55,228 nt of DNA. Source: Priapulus caudatus (lineage: Eukaryota; Priapulida; Priapulimorpha; Priapulimorphida; Priapulidae). The stretch is taken from positions 458,966 to 514,193 of the forward strand of contig NW_014577179.1 of assembly GCF_000485595.1 (NCBI RefSeq), read 5' to 3'. Both the position numbers and the translations under genes were made by a program. Below the pieces are notes generated by a model. The model was not told the DNA's origin, searched no databases, and was given only the letters and a program-made list of their open reading frames with translations. Of this stretch, positions 23,941 through 48,118 are shown piece by piece. Each line of letters opens with the position of its first letter. Positions within the stretch are counted from its first letter, which is position 1.

Positions 23941-24271
23941 GGAGAAGGCAGAGAGAGAGGAGAGGTAGATGAGAGAGAGGAGAGAGAGATTAGAGGAGAG
24001 CGAGGAGGAGAAAAGCAGGAAGAGACGGAGAGCAGTAGGAGGAGTAGAGTGAGGAGAGCTAGAGAGAGAGGAAGCATGGAAGAGAGAGAGAGAGAGAGCA
24101 GAGAGAGAGGATAGGAGAGCAGAGAGAGATAGCAGAGAGAGAGAGGAGAGGAGAGAGAACGAGAGAGAGAGAGGAGCAGAGAGAGAGAGAGACAGAGCTA
24201 ATAGAAAGAGAGAGAGAGAGAGAGGAGAGAGAGGAGGAGAGAGAGAGAGAGGAGAGGAGCTATATAGAGGA

Positions 24272-24312
<41 letters not shown>

Positions 24313-24600
24313 CGAGAGAGAAGAAGAGAGAAGAGAGGAGCGAGGAAGAGCTAGCAAAGAAGAGAGAGAGAGAGAGTACGAGAGCCAGAGAGGAGAGGAG
24401 TGAGAGAGAGAGAGAGAGAAGAGAGCCGAGATGAGAGAGAGAGAGAGAAAGAGAGCAAGAGAGACGAGAGAAAGAGCTAGAGAGAGAGAGAGAGATGAGC
24501 AGAGAGAGAGAGACGAGAGAGAAAGGAGAGAGAGGATGAGAGGTCGAGGAGAGAAGAGAGAGACACGAGAGCAGAGAGAGAGGAGTGGAGGAGCAAATAG
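23941..24600. repeat. Long homopurine GA tract
   Basis: About 660 bp of GAGA/GGAGA-rich sequence directly after the gap. The large Leu/Ser and Glu/Arg frames over it are artefacts. Confidence 0.95.
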
Positions 24601-25557
24601 AGTGACCGTATATAACACTGCATAATACATATACATAGAAGAATGTATCACTCACTTACACAACAACGCGGCGTTTCCTTTACGCAAAACGGTGACATTT
24701 TCCTACAAAGCGCGCACACGTCCTATGAGATATATCCGTTCTGAATATGAAAGGATTAAAAACTAAAAATCTGTGTACATGAGGCATAGATGCATTAGTC
24801 ACTCGAAAGCTCGGGATATTTGTTTTATTGCATGTACAAGCTCACTCGCGAAATGGCGCCGCCTCGGGCGCCATATGCCGCTCGTTTACGCTGATGAACG
24901 TACGATGATTTCTCTAAATCCCCGCCCGATTTATAGTATCTTTGGTAGCTTCAAATATTGGCTTGAGTACGAAGACAATCAAATTAAGGCATCCTGTTAC
25001 TACATAAATATGCTTCCTGTCCCGTATTTTCATGTCTATATAAAACACTTTGTACAACACCTTCCTAATCCATTGTTTTTAGCTCTTCAAATGAAGGCTA
25101 TATAATATATACGGAACCGCTTAATACGATTATTTTTCTTTGGCCGTCAGTGTTGTACTAACGGGGTGGACTGCTAGTAATTGACATGACGTAGTAATGA
25201 AATGCCAGGAGTTTAGGCTTTGCCGTGAATATGTATCTATTTTGTGGAACAATTTAACGCTACTAAAAGTTCTTAATTTACATATTCAACATACTATAGA
25301 AGTACCTGTGTACACACCTTGTAATCCATATTATTTTTCTTTGTTAATTTCGCGGGGCCACAATATAGTTGAAGTGGTTCATACGAGACCCCGGCTTGAA
25401 TACAATTTATTTTCTTTGACCCGTTCAGTTTTCTACTTAACGGGGTTTTTGACTTAGTAATGATATTTTGAAAAAATGTTAGGCAAACGCTTCGCAGTAC
25501 AACGCTTATTCTCCTCCGCACGTAGTGTAGCGGAAGCTATTTGTTTCCGCGCGCTTT
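24601..25557. other. No gene recognised; weak direct duplication
   Basis: Two plus-strand frames (24773-25105 and 25197-25457) have no recognised family. A diverged direct repeat with TTATTTTTCTTTG, CTAACGGGGT and GTAGTAATGA-like words is seen at about 25130-25200 and 25405-25465. A decayed element is possible. Confidence 0.35.
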
Positions 25558-25745
25558 GTGTGTCTTTGTGTGTGTGTCGTGTGGTGTGTGTGTGTGTGTG
25601 TGTGTGGTGTGTGTTGTGTGTGGTGTGTGTGTGTGTGGTGTGTGTGTGTGTGTGTATTGTGCGGTGTATATTTCGTCGGACTGTGTGCGTGTGTGGTAGT
25701 GTGTGTGTGTGTGCGTGTTGGCGTGTGCGTCTGCGTTGTGCGTGC
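25558..25745. repeat. GT microsatellite
   Basis: Interrupted (GT)n with GTGGTGT and GTGCGT variants. Confidence 0.9.
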
Positions 25746-26401
25746 AGGCCGTAGCATTGTTTCGGGGGGTTCGACGAACCCCCCGCGAGCCCCAAGGAAA
25801 ACTTTTTTTTTTCAGAAAATTTGCTAAGAATTCCACGTCAGCGTCGCTCCATTTAGATGTAACTAATGCAAATATCTCCATACGTGCGGGAGGTAGTTAC
25901 AGTGAACACCCCCCTCCAACTCCCCTCCCCCGCCTCGGCCTGCTTGGCTCCTCGCCTGTCGCTTCGTCGCCCGAGACAGACGGCGTGTCACAGGAGGGGG
26001 GTCCAGGGGAGTCCGAACCCCCTTGGCTCTGCGCAGAAACGCGATCTGAGGGGGTTTAATTTTTAAAAAAATTTCTGGCGGGAGAGCCCCAAACTCCTTC
26101 TTCGGCGTGGCTTCGAACTTAGGTTACGCGTTTAAACACCACCCCCCCCCCACCCCCCCCGGGTACAAATCCTGTTACACACCCCTGCGAGCAAAATTGC
26201 CAACATTGAAAACGAACCCCCCCAATAAAGCGTGTGCGTGTGTGTTGCTGTCTGTCTCTCTGCTCGATATTACAACCGTTAGAGATAGAAAACTTCAAAC
26301 TTTGGTCCAGGAGTGTGGACACTTGGGGGCGTGGAACCTATTGATTTTGGATGCTTTCAGCAAACGGTCAAGGGTCCAGTTCAATTTCATGAATGAGATA
26401 G
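25746..26401. other. GC-rich segment with C-runs; no gene recognised
   Basis: Starts with a small inverted repeat GGGGGGTTCG/CGAACCCCCC (25762-25782). Poly-T, C-rich patches (near 25903, 26143) and an AATAAA (26225) give it the look of a decayed retroposon 3' region, but I cannot assign a family. Confidence 0.35.
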
Positions 26402-26466
26402 ATGGGATACGAATTAGATAGATAATAGAGTAGATAGATAGATAGATAGATAATAGATAGGATAGA

Positions 26467-26523
<57 letters not shown>

Positions 26524-26558
26524 TGTGTGTGTGTGTCTCTGTGTGTGTGTGTGAGAGA
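26402..26558. repeat. (GATA)n then (GT)n microsatellite
   Basis: GATA/ATAG units (about 26398-26468) followed by (GT)n and a short GA end. Confidence 0.95.
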
Positions 26559-27489
26559 GAGGAGTTGAGATATAGTTATGATACGATAGGCTCACGTAGT
26601 GAGACTCATATTCCGTTTTGTCACCTCACTTAACACATCGTTTAACACTGCATATGCTGCCATCTGTAGCTTGTTCGATGGTGCAATACGCGTTACGCGC
26701 TTTGTATAAGAACAAAGAAAGTAACACGATCAGTTCCGCATCTGAAACAACTCAATTAAATGATGTGATGTCATTAGGATTATTTACGTAGGGGCCTATA
26801 ACGAATTCCATTCAATGCTTATAATGCCCCCATAACAACTATACCCACGCAAGTGTATAGGAGTATGTTGCGGTTAAATCGTGTCATGGCGCAACGACGG
26901 GAGTCACTTGCGAGCATGACGACAGAAACACTCGGAATATAGATGACTAGGAAGCGTGTCCGTCCGCCCGTCCGTCCGCAGACGAGCATCGCAAAATCAA
27001 GGGGAGAAACCCTTCAAGATTTCAAAAAACACCATTCGGGACAATAACATCGCTGGCGTGCGCGTGTAAGGCTGCAATTGAGAATGCGATGCCGCGGGGG
27101 AGACACGGTCGGCAAGCGTGTGTGTGCCCCCCCCATCGCAGGCCTGAACACGCAGCGTGCGCGCGCAAGCACCAAGCATGTACGAAAGAAACCACGGGGT
27201 AGAAATGGATCGAGTGCGGCCAACGAACGTCGTGCATGTCGAACATCTAAGCAAGCACGTGGAAACGAGTCTGGCGATGAGAAGAGGAGGAGGAGAGAGA
27301 GAGAGTCGATGGAAAGGGTAGGGGAGGGTGTGGGGGAGGAGAGAGATTAAGGAAGGGAGGGCGGGCGAAAAACGAAAAACGGATGGAAACCGTTTCGGCG
27401 CAGTCGAGTGTAAGACGCGGTGATCGATGAAAAAATATTTTGATCGATAATGGCGAATTATGCCGCAAGGAAAACATGATGGGAACTAA
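26559..27489. other. No gene recognised; GTCCGTCC-type tail motif
   Basis: Unique-looking sequence. A GTCCGTCCGCCCGTCCGTCC word (26958-26977) is the complement of the GACGGACGG tail seen at 36530, and may mark another copy of that interspersed repeat. Confidence 0.4.
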
Positions 27490-27870
27490 AAAGTGTTGTT
27501 GCTGCTGCTGCCTTTGGTGCTGCCGATGATGATAATGATGATGACGATGAGGAGGAGGAAGAGGAGGATGGTGATGATGATGATGATGATGATGATGATA
27601 ATGATAATGATGGTGATGATGATGAAGATTATGATAATAATGATGATGATGATGACGATGATGATGATGACGACGACGACGATGATGACAATGAGGAGGA
27701 GGAGGATGAGGATACTGTTTCTGTTTCTAGCGGCGATGTTGATGACGCTACCGCTGCTGTCGATGCTGCTGCTAATAATGATAATGTTCACGATGACGAC
27801 ACGGCTCATGCTAATGATGACGCTAACACTGCTGATATCGCTGCTGCTACTGCTGCTGCCGATGCTGCTG
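27490..27870. repeat. GAT/GAC/GCT trinucleotide tract
   Basis: Imperfect (GAT)n with GAC, GAG and GCT blocks. Poly-Met and poly-Ile frames are artefacts. Confidence 0.9.
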
Positions 27871-29934
27871 CCGATGATAATTAAATGACTCGTTGATCTA
27901 TTTCTCCCTAGTCTATCAGCAGGTTGTAGGAACGCTCAGCATGCACCAACAACTATGCGGATGGATAACAGAACAGACAACATCGTGAATCGTCCATCTA
28001 TCTCTACTCTCAACATCTACACTCCTTCACGCGTGCTCTACACGCACCGAGACCCACAGTCAACTGCGTGCGTGTATATGATCACCATCGAACAACAGCG
28101 AACCGTCTCGTGCGCAGATGTGGCCAGGCCAGCTATCCTAAGGCGAAGATATTTCCGCTTGCAAAGTTTGCCTGGATGCGGACGCAGTGTGTCCGTCCAC
28201 CTAGCAAATGGAGGTAATCGGCGTGTCGGAGATGAAAGCAGCCATGCTAGCGCGCCGTCAAAGCTCTCATCCGGTCCGCCGAGCACACCGCAGGGCAGAC
28301 GATGCTGATTTATTGACAACTTGAGATCGATTTTTGATGCTATTGTGTGAAAGCGCGTGTAGGATAAGCGAAGGTTGATTCGTGTTGGAGGATTCTGTTC
28401 ACTATATCTCGAATGCTATCGCATCAGCTGCAAAGACGAGTAAAATGAGTTAATAGCGGTGCGGGAATGTTGAAATACAAGATTACCGCTACAATGGAGG
28501 TTTTCTTGTAAAAAAAACCTCGTAGACCTCGAGTATTGTGTACACATTCTGTAAAAAATCGCACTCCCGAACTTTGAGGTCATATCGATTGACGATGGCG
28601 GCCATTTTTAACTGCAAGATGGCGGCTATACACGTGATCGCTGGACCTTGACATCACCAATAAAAAAAACCTAACCATCCTACCGAATTTAGTACATCAC
28701 AAGGAAGTCTAGAAATCCTTTTTTAATCTGTCCCATGTTGGTTCTAATAAAATTCTAGTATCTCCACGCGCATCAAGATAAAAATTACTCTTTCACCATG
28801 GAATTCCTATTATGCTTACATTGGAGATTGATATTTAATATGATTCCGTTTCTCCATCGCAGCTAAATATAACCTTTTTTCATAACATTTACTAATAAAA
28901 TCCGCCGCGTTCTACGGATTCAAGTTATTGGCATTGTAGCAACTACGTCATACACACGCCCCATCACGTCACGCGTTTCATCTCACCCTTTCAGAAAGCC
29001 GCGTGTGAAACGCGTCACGTAATCATTCGTTCGCACGCGCCTTTTTCCTCCATCAGTCCCATCTCCATCCGGGCATCCATCCCATAATAGCGTCGTACGA
29101 TATACTATGTATAATGACGGCTGATGGCCACGCAGGGGGAAGTCACGGCCTTGTTTTATAGCTCCCGCACGGGAAGTCCCGTATGAATTACGTATACCGG
29201 AGTGAGCGGAGGGGTGGGGGAGTGTGGATGAGTCGCAGCGAAGCGAAGGGGGGATCCGTCGGTAGGTGTGTAACGGTGTGTGGGCATGTTGACGTTACAT
29301 TGCTTCGTCTCATCTCTTTATCCTGTCTCATGTCTCTATCCTGTCTCATATTTCTATTCGGTCTCACTCTGTATTCTGCCTTACTCTGTATTCCATCGGT
29401 ACGAGTGCTGCCTTGTATTCCACTTGCATGAGCGGGAGACATAAAGTCATTGAGAATTCCGCGTTGGCCGTTTGCGAATGCTGCTTTTTTGACTTCTTAA
29501 GGTCATATTCGAAATAAGCAAACATAACATTTAGCGATGGACTGCTTCGTGGTGTAGCTCACAGATAAGATATTTATGAAATCCGCGAACGCTTCCGCCG
29601 CCGACGACGACCTACCTGAAATTTTATCCCTCGCCTTTTTGTGCTCTCTGTTTCCGTTTCGCCTGTCTTCTTGGCGTCTGTTCGAGTCTGAGCCTTTAAG
29701 CACCGTAGCAAAAAGAGAAGGGAGAAGAGAAAGAAGAGGGTCTAAATAAGAGCGGATTGAATAACGCGCGAGATTCGGCGTCAAATATCGAGATTACTGT
29801 TATTTCTACGGGACGAGCGTTGCGAGGAAACAGCGTCGACTATGCAGAGGTTAGAATCATGTCGATTCACTCGTATTATATAATGATTGGTTATTCGACG
29901 ACCGGAAAGTTTCCGTCGTCGCCAACGCGATACT
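27871..29934. other. No gene recognised; YY1-like sites at 28593-28626
   Basis: The GATGGCGGCCAT (28594-28605) and AAGATGGCGGC (28616-28626) words match the YY1 core. A short pyrimidine-rich tandem motif (CTCTATCCTGTCTCAT type) lies at about 29310-29400. No exon is recognised. Confidence 0.35.
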
Positions 29935-29978
29935 CACGTGCGAGGGTCGTCGTCGTCGGCGGCGACGGAGTCGTCGTT

Positions 29979-30010
<32 letters not shown>

Positions 30011-30015
30011 TGTGG
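29935..30015. repeat. (GTC)n trinucleotide repeat
   Basis: GTCGTC units with small interruptions. Resulting poly-Val and poly-Thr frames are artefacts. Confidence 0.9.
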
Positions 30016-30588
30016 GAGGAATTATTTCTGCGGAATAAATTATGAATTTAATCAAATTAGACACGTATACGCGGGCGCGTGATTTGCGTAATGGCGGGCT
30101 GGCAATCGAGTGTAACGTGCGCCCCCCGTGATTCATCAATTTACTCTTATTTACTCTAGCTTTCCGTCATGTGTACTAACAGGTATAAATCACCCAGCAC
30201 GCCCACACAGACTCGCATGGTAATAATCTCATATATATACACGCCTAAGCCATCGTCGAAAGATTTACGCCCCTCTCATGCATATATGCACACCTTCTGG
30301 TCAAGCATAAATACTCACCTCCGAGGAATAGGTGCGCACATGCGCCCCGGAGCGTGCGTGGGCGTGTGTGCGTGCGGGAGTGCGAGTATGCGCGGGCGTG
30401 CGTGCGGGAGTGAGAGCACGCGTGGTGTGCGTTTATGCGTGCGTGTGTGGATGCGCGTGTACGCGCGCGTATATGTGCGCGTGTGCGCGTGTGAAGGGGT
30501 GGGGTGCGTGTATGCGAGGCCATGTTGATGTACGTGTACGCGCGTGTGTGGAGGAGTTTTGGGTATGTGTTTGGCCGTGCGTAGTTAC
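30016..30588. other. Downstream flank of Ig exon; GT/GC microsatellite
   Basis: Lies 3' (minus strand) of the last recognised Ig exon and should be intron. A GTGCGTGC-rich tract spans about 30345-30555. I could not identify the C-terminal exon of the Ig gene here or further left. Confidence 0.45.
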
Positions 30589-30708
30589 CGTAGAGTTTCA
30601 CGGTGGCTTGATCGCTTCCTAGGCTGTTATTTACAATGCACCTATAGACGCCGTAGTCGTCCGATGATACGACCCTGACGTGAAGCTCAGCCGTTGTCGT
30701 CGTTGCTC
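30589..30708 (-). CDS. Ig gene exon: end of Ig domain 3
   Basis: 120 bp, acceptor CACACAG, donor G|GTAACT. It encodes the F and G strands of Ig3, with the DDYGVYRC motif and NNSLGSDQATVKLYG. It ends in phase 1, so at least one more exon (probably the hydrophobic C-terminal tail) should follow. Confidence 0.8.
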
Positions 30709-31111
30709 CTGTGTGCGTGTAATGATGGAGTCATGATTATTACATAAGTCTCAGCGCATCGCTGTCAACGCATAAGCGCGCTGGTGATTCTTTCACGGTG
30801 ATGAACCCAGACGCGTCATCCCCTCCCAAAAGCCTTCACCGAGTGTCAAGACTACGGGAAGACGCTTCTAGACTGGTTCCCTGTCTATTGGTCATCGACA
30901 CTGCGGCTCGCAAGAGAAGATCGGGGTGGGGTTGAGGATAGGGGAGCCGTCTAAGATTTTCTTCTTGCATTTTTGCGTCAATATTATCTCTCGTTGGCTC
31001 GCTATATATCGAACGCGCTGCGGTTCCGTCGTTACGCTCACGCAGTGCGAGCCAGAAAACTGTCGAGCGAGAAAAGTTGGTCGCACGTACGCGACGTAGT
31101 GGCTTAGTTAC

Positions 31112-31282
31112 CTTTGGCGAGAGACTTTGACGCGAACTTTGATTCGTCGGCCTTCAGCGGGAGGCCTTCCCTGTTCCAGGCGACCGTCGGCTCCGGGTAA
31201 GCGCTGGCGTAGCAACGTAGCGTCGCGTTGTCGCCTCGCACGCAGCCGACGCTCTCTACGGTCGCCGCTATCATCGGTACGA
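31112..31282 (-). CDS. Ig gene exon: start of Ig domain 3
   Basis: 171 bp, acceptor CGGCAG, donor G|GTAACT. It encodes the linker PMIAATVES and the B-C strands of Ig3 with the first Cys (ATLRCYASAYPEP) and the core Trp (VAW). Phases match the next exon exactly. Confidence 0.8.
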
Positions 31283-31309
31283 CTGCCGACGAAAGAGACA
31301 AAAGGTTTT

Positions 31310-31486
31310 TTTATCATCGCTTCGTTCTATCTCTCTCTCTTTTTTTTCTCTCTCTCTCTCTTCCTCTCGCTCGCGTTCTGCCTCTCTCTCTCTCTCTCTT
31401 TCTATTTTTCTCGCTCTCTCCCTCTGTCTGTCTGTCTGTCTCTTTTTCTCTCTCTTTCTCTCTCTCTCTGTCTGTCTGTCTCTTTT

Positions 31487-31529
<43 letters not shown>

Positions 31530-31580
31530 GTCTCTCTATATTTCTCTCTTCTTTTCTCTCTCTCTCACTCTCTCTGTCTC

Positions 31581-31640
<60 letters not shown>

Positions 31641-31715
31641 TTCTCTTTCTCTCCCCTTCTCTTTCTCTCCCCTTCTCTTTCGCTCCTCCCCTCTCTCTCT
31701 TTCTCGCACCTCGGC
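31310..31715. repeat. CT microsatellite in Ig gene intron
   Basis: About 400 bp of (CT)n with CTGT and CTTT variants, just upstream (minus strand) of an Ig exon acceptor. Pyrimidine-rich on the plus strand, hence purine-rich in the transcript. Confidence 0.95.
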
Positions 31716-32499
31716 TATCTCAGGACGATTGCGAAAAGACGCGCCACTTTTCGGCCGAGAGTCGTATGTTATATACACGACAACGCACCGCCGACGCGCA
31801 TCACCGTAACAGCTCATCGGACGCGGCAACCCCCTAACCTTACGCCGATATACGTCGCCGTGATCCCACGCGCTGCGCGAGTATGAAAAAAATCGTGGCA
31901 GTTTCGTGCGAAAAGCATTTGATTCTGCTGAAAGCCGTGAAGCAATTTTAAGAGTGAATGCGCGCACTGCAGCAACCGAGCGCTCTCTTTCGATGGTGAT
32001 CTATGCTGGAGCGATGTAACATCCATATATACAGTAGATCTAGACACGCTGCCGAGTGATTACATTTACAAATGCGACAAAACTCGTCGTCTATCTAAAC
32101 GGGATGATTAGCGCACGCGGGAAATTTCAACAAAGCCTTTGGCTCGACGTGGAGCGCTGCCAATGATGGCACCTTGTTACTTATAACGTGTAACAATACA
32201 CGTGTTGTTATCTCGTTGCTCGTTTCGCCTGCCTTGTCATTTAGCTCGTCTTTAACTCTAACGGCTTTTCTTACGATCTAACTCTTAATAATCGGATATA
32301 TCAGGGAAAGTACATCAGCAGCTACATCGGCACTTCTCACTGCTCTCATCTCGTTACTCGCTACTTTTACCTTATCTTTTAGTTCGACTTGGCTTTCTTA
32401 CGATCTTAATTTTAATAACCAGCTACATCCGCAAACGTTAAACTACGAGTGAAGACAAACAAATGCGACAGCGTCGTGAGTATTTATTAAATAAATCTA

Positions 32500-32530
<31 letters not shown>

Positions 32531-32837
32531 TTTATATAATATATATAAATTTAATAATTCACTCTCTTTCTTTCTTCGCCTTATTCATTCTCTCTCACTC
32601 TGTTTTTCTTGCGCAATTTTCTCACTTGTTTTGACGACGGCTTTATAAGCCGACGTCGTTGTGTATATGTATATGTGACTGTTCGTCGACCGGGAATCTT
32701 TTCACAATCCGATCATGTTTTTTTCATGATCGTAAGTGACAACCTGAACTAATCCGATTATAACGTTATATCGTCTTATGCGTTATATTATCTTGTCTAT
32801 ACGAATGATCGCCTTTACTAAATTCCGCTAATTTACA
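31716..32837. other. No gene recognised
   Basis: Intergenic or intronic sequence. A short TA/CA microsatellite lies near 32501-32530. I searched by eye for the missing second half of Ig domain 2 and found no candidate. Confidence 0.4.
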
Positions 32838-33235
32838 TCGTTGCTGTCGCCGCCGCTGCTGCCGCCGCCGCCGACGACGACGACGTGGATGACGACGACA
32901 ACGACGACGACAACGACGAGGGTATCGACGACAACGACGACGACAACGACGAGGATGACGACGACAACGACGAGGACGACGACGACAACGAAGACTACGG
33001 GGATGACGAGGACGACGAAGGCTTCTATACCACAACCACAACGACGACGACGATGACGATGACGATGATAATGACGTCGACGATGACGGCGATCACAATG
33101 ACATCGATAGACACTACAATAACAATGACAATGATAACGATGACGGCAATGATGACGACTATTACTATAACGATGACGACGATGACGTTGCCAACTATGG
33201 GACGATGACGGCAATGATGACGACTATTACTAGCT
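32838..33235. repeat. GAC/AAC/GAT trinucleotide tract
   Basis: Almost 400 bp of GACGACAAC-type triplets. Poly-Asp, poly-Thr and poly-Arg frames here are artefacts. Confidence 0.9.
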
Positions 33236-33483
33236 CTCCGAGTGCTCTAGTTTTGTATATTTTTATTTGATTTTAGGTTATTTTTCATTTTTTATTTTCC
33301 ATCACCAAAATCCTATCTATCTATTACATATATTTTTATTTGATTTTGTATTTTATTAACATTTTTATTTATTTTTATTTTTATTTATAAAAAAAACAGT
33401 TTCGAGTTCTAAGGCAAGATGCCTTAAACAGTTACGACTTCGTGGTGTTCCCTCGGCGTGGTGGTGGTCGTCTTGCTAATTGT
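33236..33483. other. AT-rich segment
   Basis: TTTTATTTGATTTT-type low-complexity sequence next to the unknown open frames. No gene recognised. Confidence 0.5.
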
Positions 33484-34310
33484 TCATCGGTATCCGCTGT
33501 AGAACGCGTCGTCCTCGTCTTCGTCGTCGTCGTCGCTGATCTCCCACTTGTCTTCCAACACGAGGTGCGCCGGCCGGTGTTGGTTTTTCCATGAAATCCC
33601 TGGCAGTGGCGCGTCCTCCACGGGTACCACCTTAAGTGCGTAGTGTTCGCTGGTTAGGTGCACTACGGTAAAACCTACTACTACGTACGATACGATACGG
33701 TACGGTACGTACGGTACGGTGAATACTAGGATGGCGGCCATTATTAGACTACAGCCCGCAATTGATATGATGATGTTGACTTTACAAGTGCGTAGTGTTT
33801 GCTGGTTACGTGCCCTACGGTGTAACCCGGGTTGAGGCGCCGGAACTGCAAGACGTCGTGCAGGAAATGGGTCCAGCTGCTATACGCCACTTGGCCATGG
33901 CTGGGGCCAAAGATGAGGCGCGGCGTCGGGTACGGGGGCCTGTAGCGGCGGTCTGGTGACGGCGGCGTGTTGGTCACCGGCGCTACCGTGGTGCACGGCC
34001 TGACCGTGGCGATGAGCGGTGCGGTCTGGGGGCGGCGCCGACATGGGCACTGTGTGCACTGCGTGCACATTGTGGCGGGGGTGTTGCGGGTCGACGCTGT
34101 CGCGTATTTTTCGTCAGTGGCGTTCTGCGCCTCACAATAGCGCTTCTGAGGCGGCTCCTCCTCGACGTCCCGTGCTGTGGCGTGATCGTGGGGGCGGCGC
34201 CTCGCATCGTCGCTCCGTGCGTTGACCTGGCGCAGCGCCTTCTCCAACTCGGCTGTCCAATCTTCTCCGTCGTTGCAGGGGAGGTGGCTTGTGGCTGCTC
34301 CGACGTTCAT
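33484..34310 (-). pseudogene. Unknown broken open frame, probably from a mobile or viral-like element
   Basis: Minus-strand frames 34310-33744 (188 codons) and 33741-33484 (85 codons). The first has a Cys cluster CTQCTQCPC and a basic Pro/Arg-rich middle, ending near YTVGHVTSKHYAL. The second contains VHLTSEHYALKVVPVE and ends with an acidic tail EISDDDDEDEDD. A ~42-bp direct repeat (33634-33675 and 33786-33829) brackets about 110 bp of sequence shared with the env-like region at 13277-13390. The simplest reading is one frame interrupted by a chimeric insertion. I recognise no family. It is flanked by MITE-type repeats (34327-34690). Confidence 0.35.
33612..33786. repeat. Inverted copy of the chimeric repeat at 13277-13443
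   Basis: Reverse-complement match to 13277-13443, including the GTACC/GTACG-rich patch. Both copies keep the same junction between env-like sequence and the HYALKVVPVE-coding part, so both descend from one rearranged ancestor. Confidence 0.75.
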
Positions 34311-34326
34311 GGTGACTGTTGCTTAA

Positions 34327-34552
34327 AAGAGTCTAGATTACTCTACTGTGATACATTGCGCGTTTATGCCAACATGACAATGGTTAATGGCACTGTGATA
34401 CATACACATACACATAAAACAACGCCGCACTATACGGTTGAAACATGTGCGTTAGTGCGTAGGTATCTGGTAACAAATACGTGTGGGTATAGACGATTTG
34501 TTATACAGTAAGTACAGTTGTATGTAGTAAAATCCTAGAGGCTACTGTCCCT
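34327..34552. mobile_element. Short TTAA-flanked MITE, piggyBac-like
   Basis: TTAA at 34323-34326 and 34553-34556. The right end, in reverse complement AGGGACAGTAGCCTCTAGG, and the ~100 bp inside it match the left end of the 13864-14462 element. The left end (AAGAGTCTAGATTACTCTA) is only weakly similar, so this 226-bp copy may be a deletion derivative. Confidence 0.5.
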
Positions 34553-34556
34553 TTAA

Positions 34557-34690
34557 CTGCTGTTGAATTATTTTTACTGCGGTTAAATTATGTGTAACAA
34601 GGCCTCTGATTGGGTAAAAGGGCAATAATTTAACCTTGGTTGAATTATTTCTACCGCGGTAAAAATAATGATTTCTGAGCACGATGGCCA
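34557..34690. repeat. Dispersed CCAATCAGAGG-type repeat, inverted copy
   Basis: Contains GGCCTCTGATTGGGTAAAAG and ACCGCGGT palindromic words. It is the inverted counterpart of 17505-17742, again directly beside a piggyBac-like end. Confidence 0.7.
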
Positions 34691-35564
34691 ACCATATGCG
34701 TGAGCTCACTCACACCTACACTACGTCACGTCTGCCTGCGAATCTACACATCAACTCGCTACACACACCAATAATGCTATTATAGTCGCTGATAGCATGA
34801 AAAATCAGATATATAATGACAGCTACATGTATAAATGCTGTAATGGGAAGAACGATGTGGCAATTTATGTCACCGTGGTCTGGGATATAATTTACAAATT
34901 CCTTTGCACCATTTTACAAATTCTTGTTCCATTCAGAAATGGCATAACATCCATCAAGCCTTGGCCATACATGCTAGCTATTACCTGGTGAATCACCCGA
35001 TGTGATAATGTTCAACAAAACACCCTTCAAGGCCAGATGGGCAGCAGCAATAACAACATCAACAACAACACCAACAATAACAATGGTAACTACCGAATGG
35101 ATTATTATCACACATTGCTGTTGTATTGCTCCTGACTCCGTGTGGCAAACCAACAGCAATATTTGCTTTCCACTGTTGCTGTCAAACCGATTAGTTATTT
35201 GCAATTCAGCCAGACTGCGGTGACCACTATTAGGAGTAACACCCACACCTGCGAGTAACCGCTTGTCGCCTGCACGTGCATACTTGCCACGTGCGAGAAA
35301 AACACTTGACACCCGCGCCACAACTGCGTTCTATCTCCGGGCGAACGCTCCTTACCCGTGAACACTCGTCACCTACGATCACACTTTGTTATCTATCATC
35401 ACACCATTTCCTTCGGGGTGAGCACAGCGACCTATCGACGAACTAACGGAAACCCCACCGCCGCCGCTCAACCTGCCTCCACACCGTCTCCTCAACTCCC
35501 CTGTCGGAGCAGCCCCCCCCCCACGTGTACACCCCTGACATGCCGACCAGTGTGTTAGATGCGT
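34691..35564. other. 3' flank of GGNBP2; no further gene recognised
   Basis: Should contain the GGNBP2 3' UTR (minus strand). No AATAAA signal was found on the minus strand close to the stop. A C-run lies at about 35512-35522. Confidence 0.4.

Positions 35565-48118
<12,554 letters not shown>

Noticed and set aside
23140-24651. A 503-codon minus-strand frame
   Set aside because: It reads through 655 N and a GA tract; no real protein sequence is present.
25755-25785. tRNA-like B box in GGGGGGTTCGACGAACC
   Set aside because: The last consensus base is wrong and no A box or cloverleaf fits; it is only a short inverted repeat.
27486-27888. Poly-Met and poly-Ile frames
   Set aside because: Trinucleotide repeat translation.
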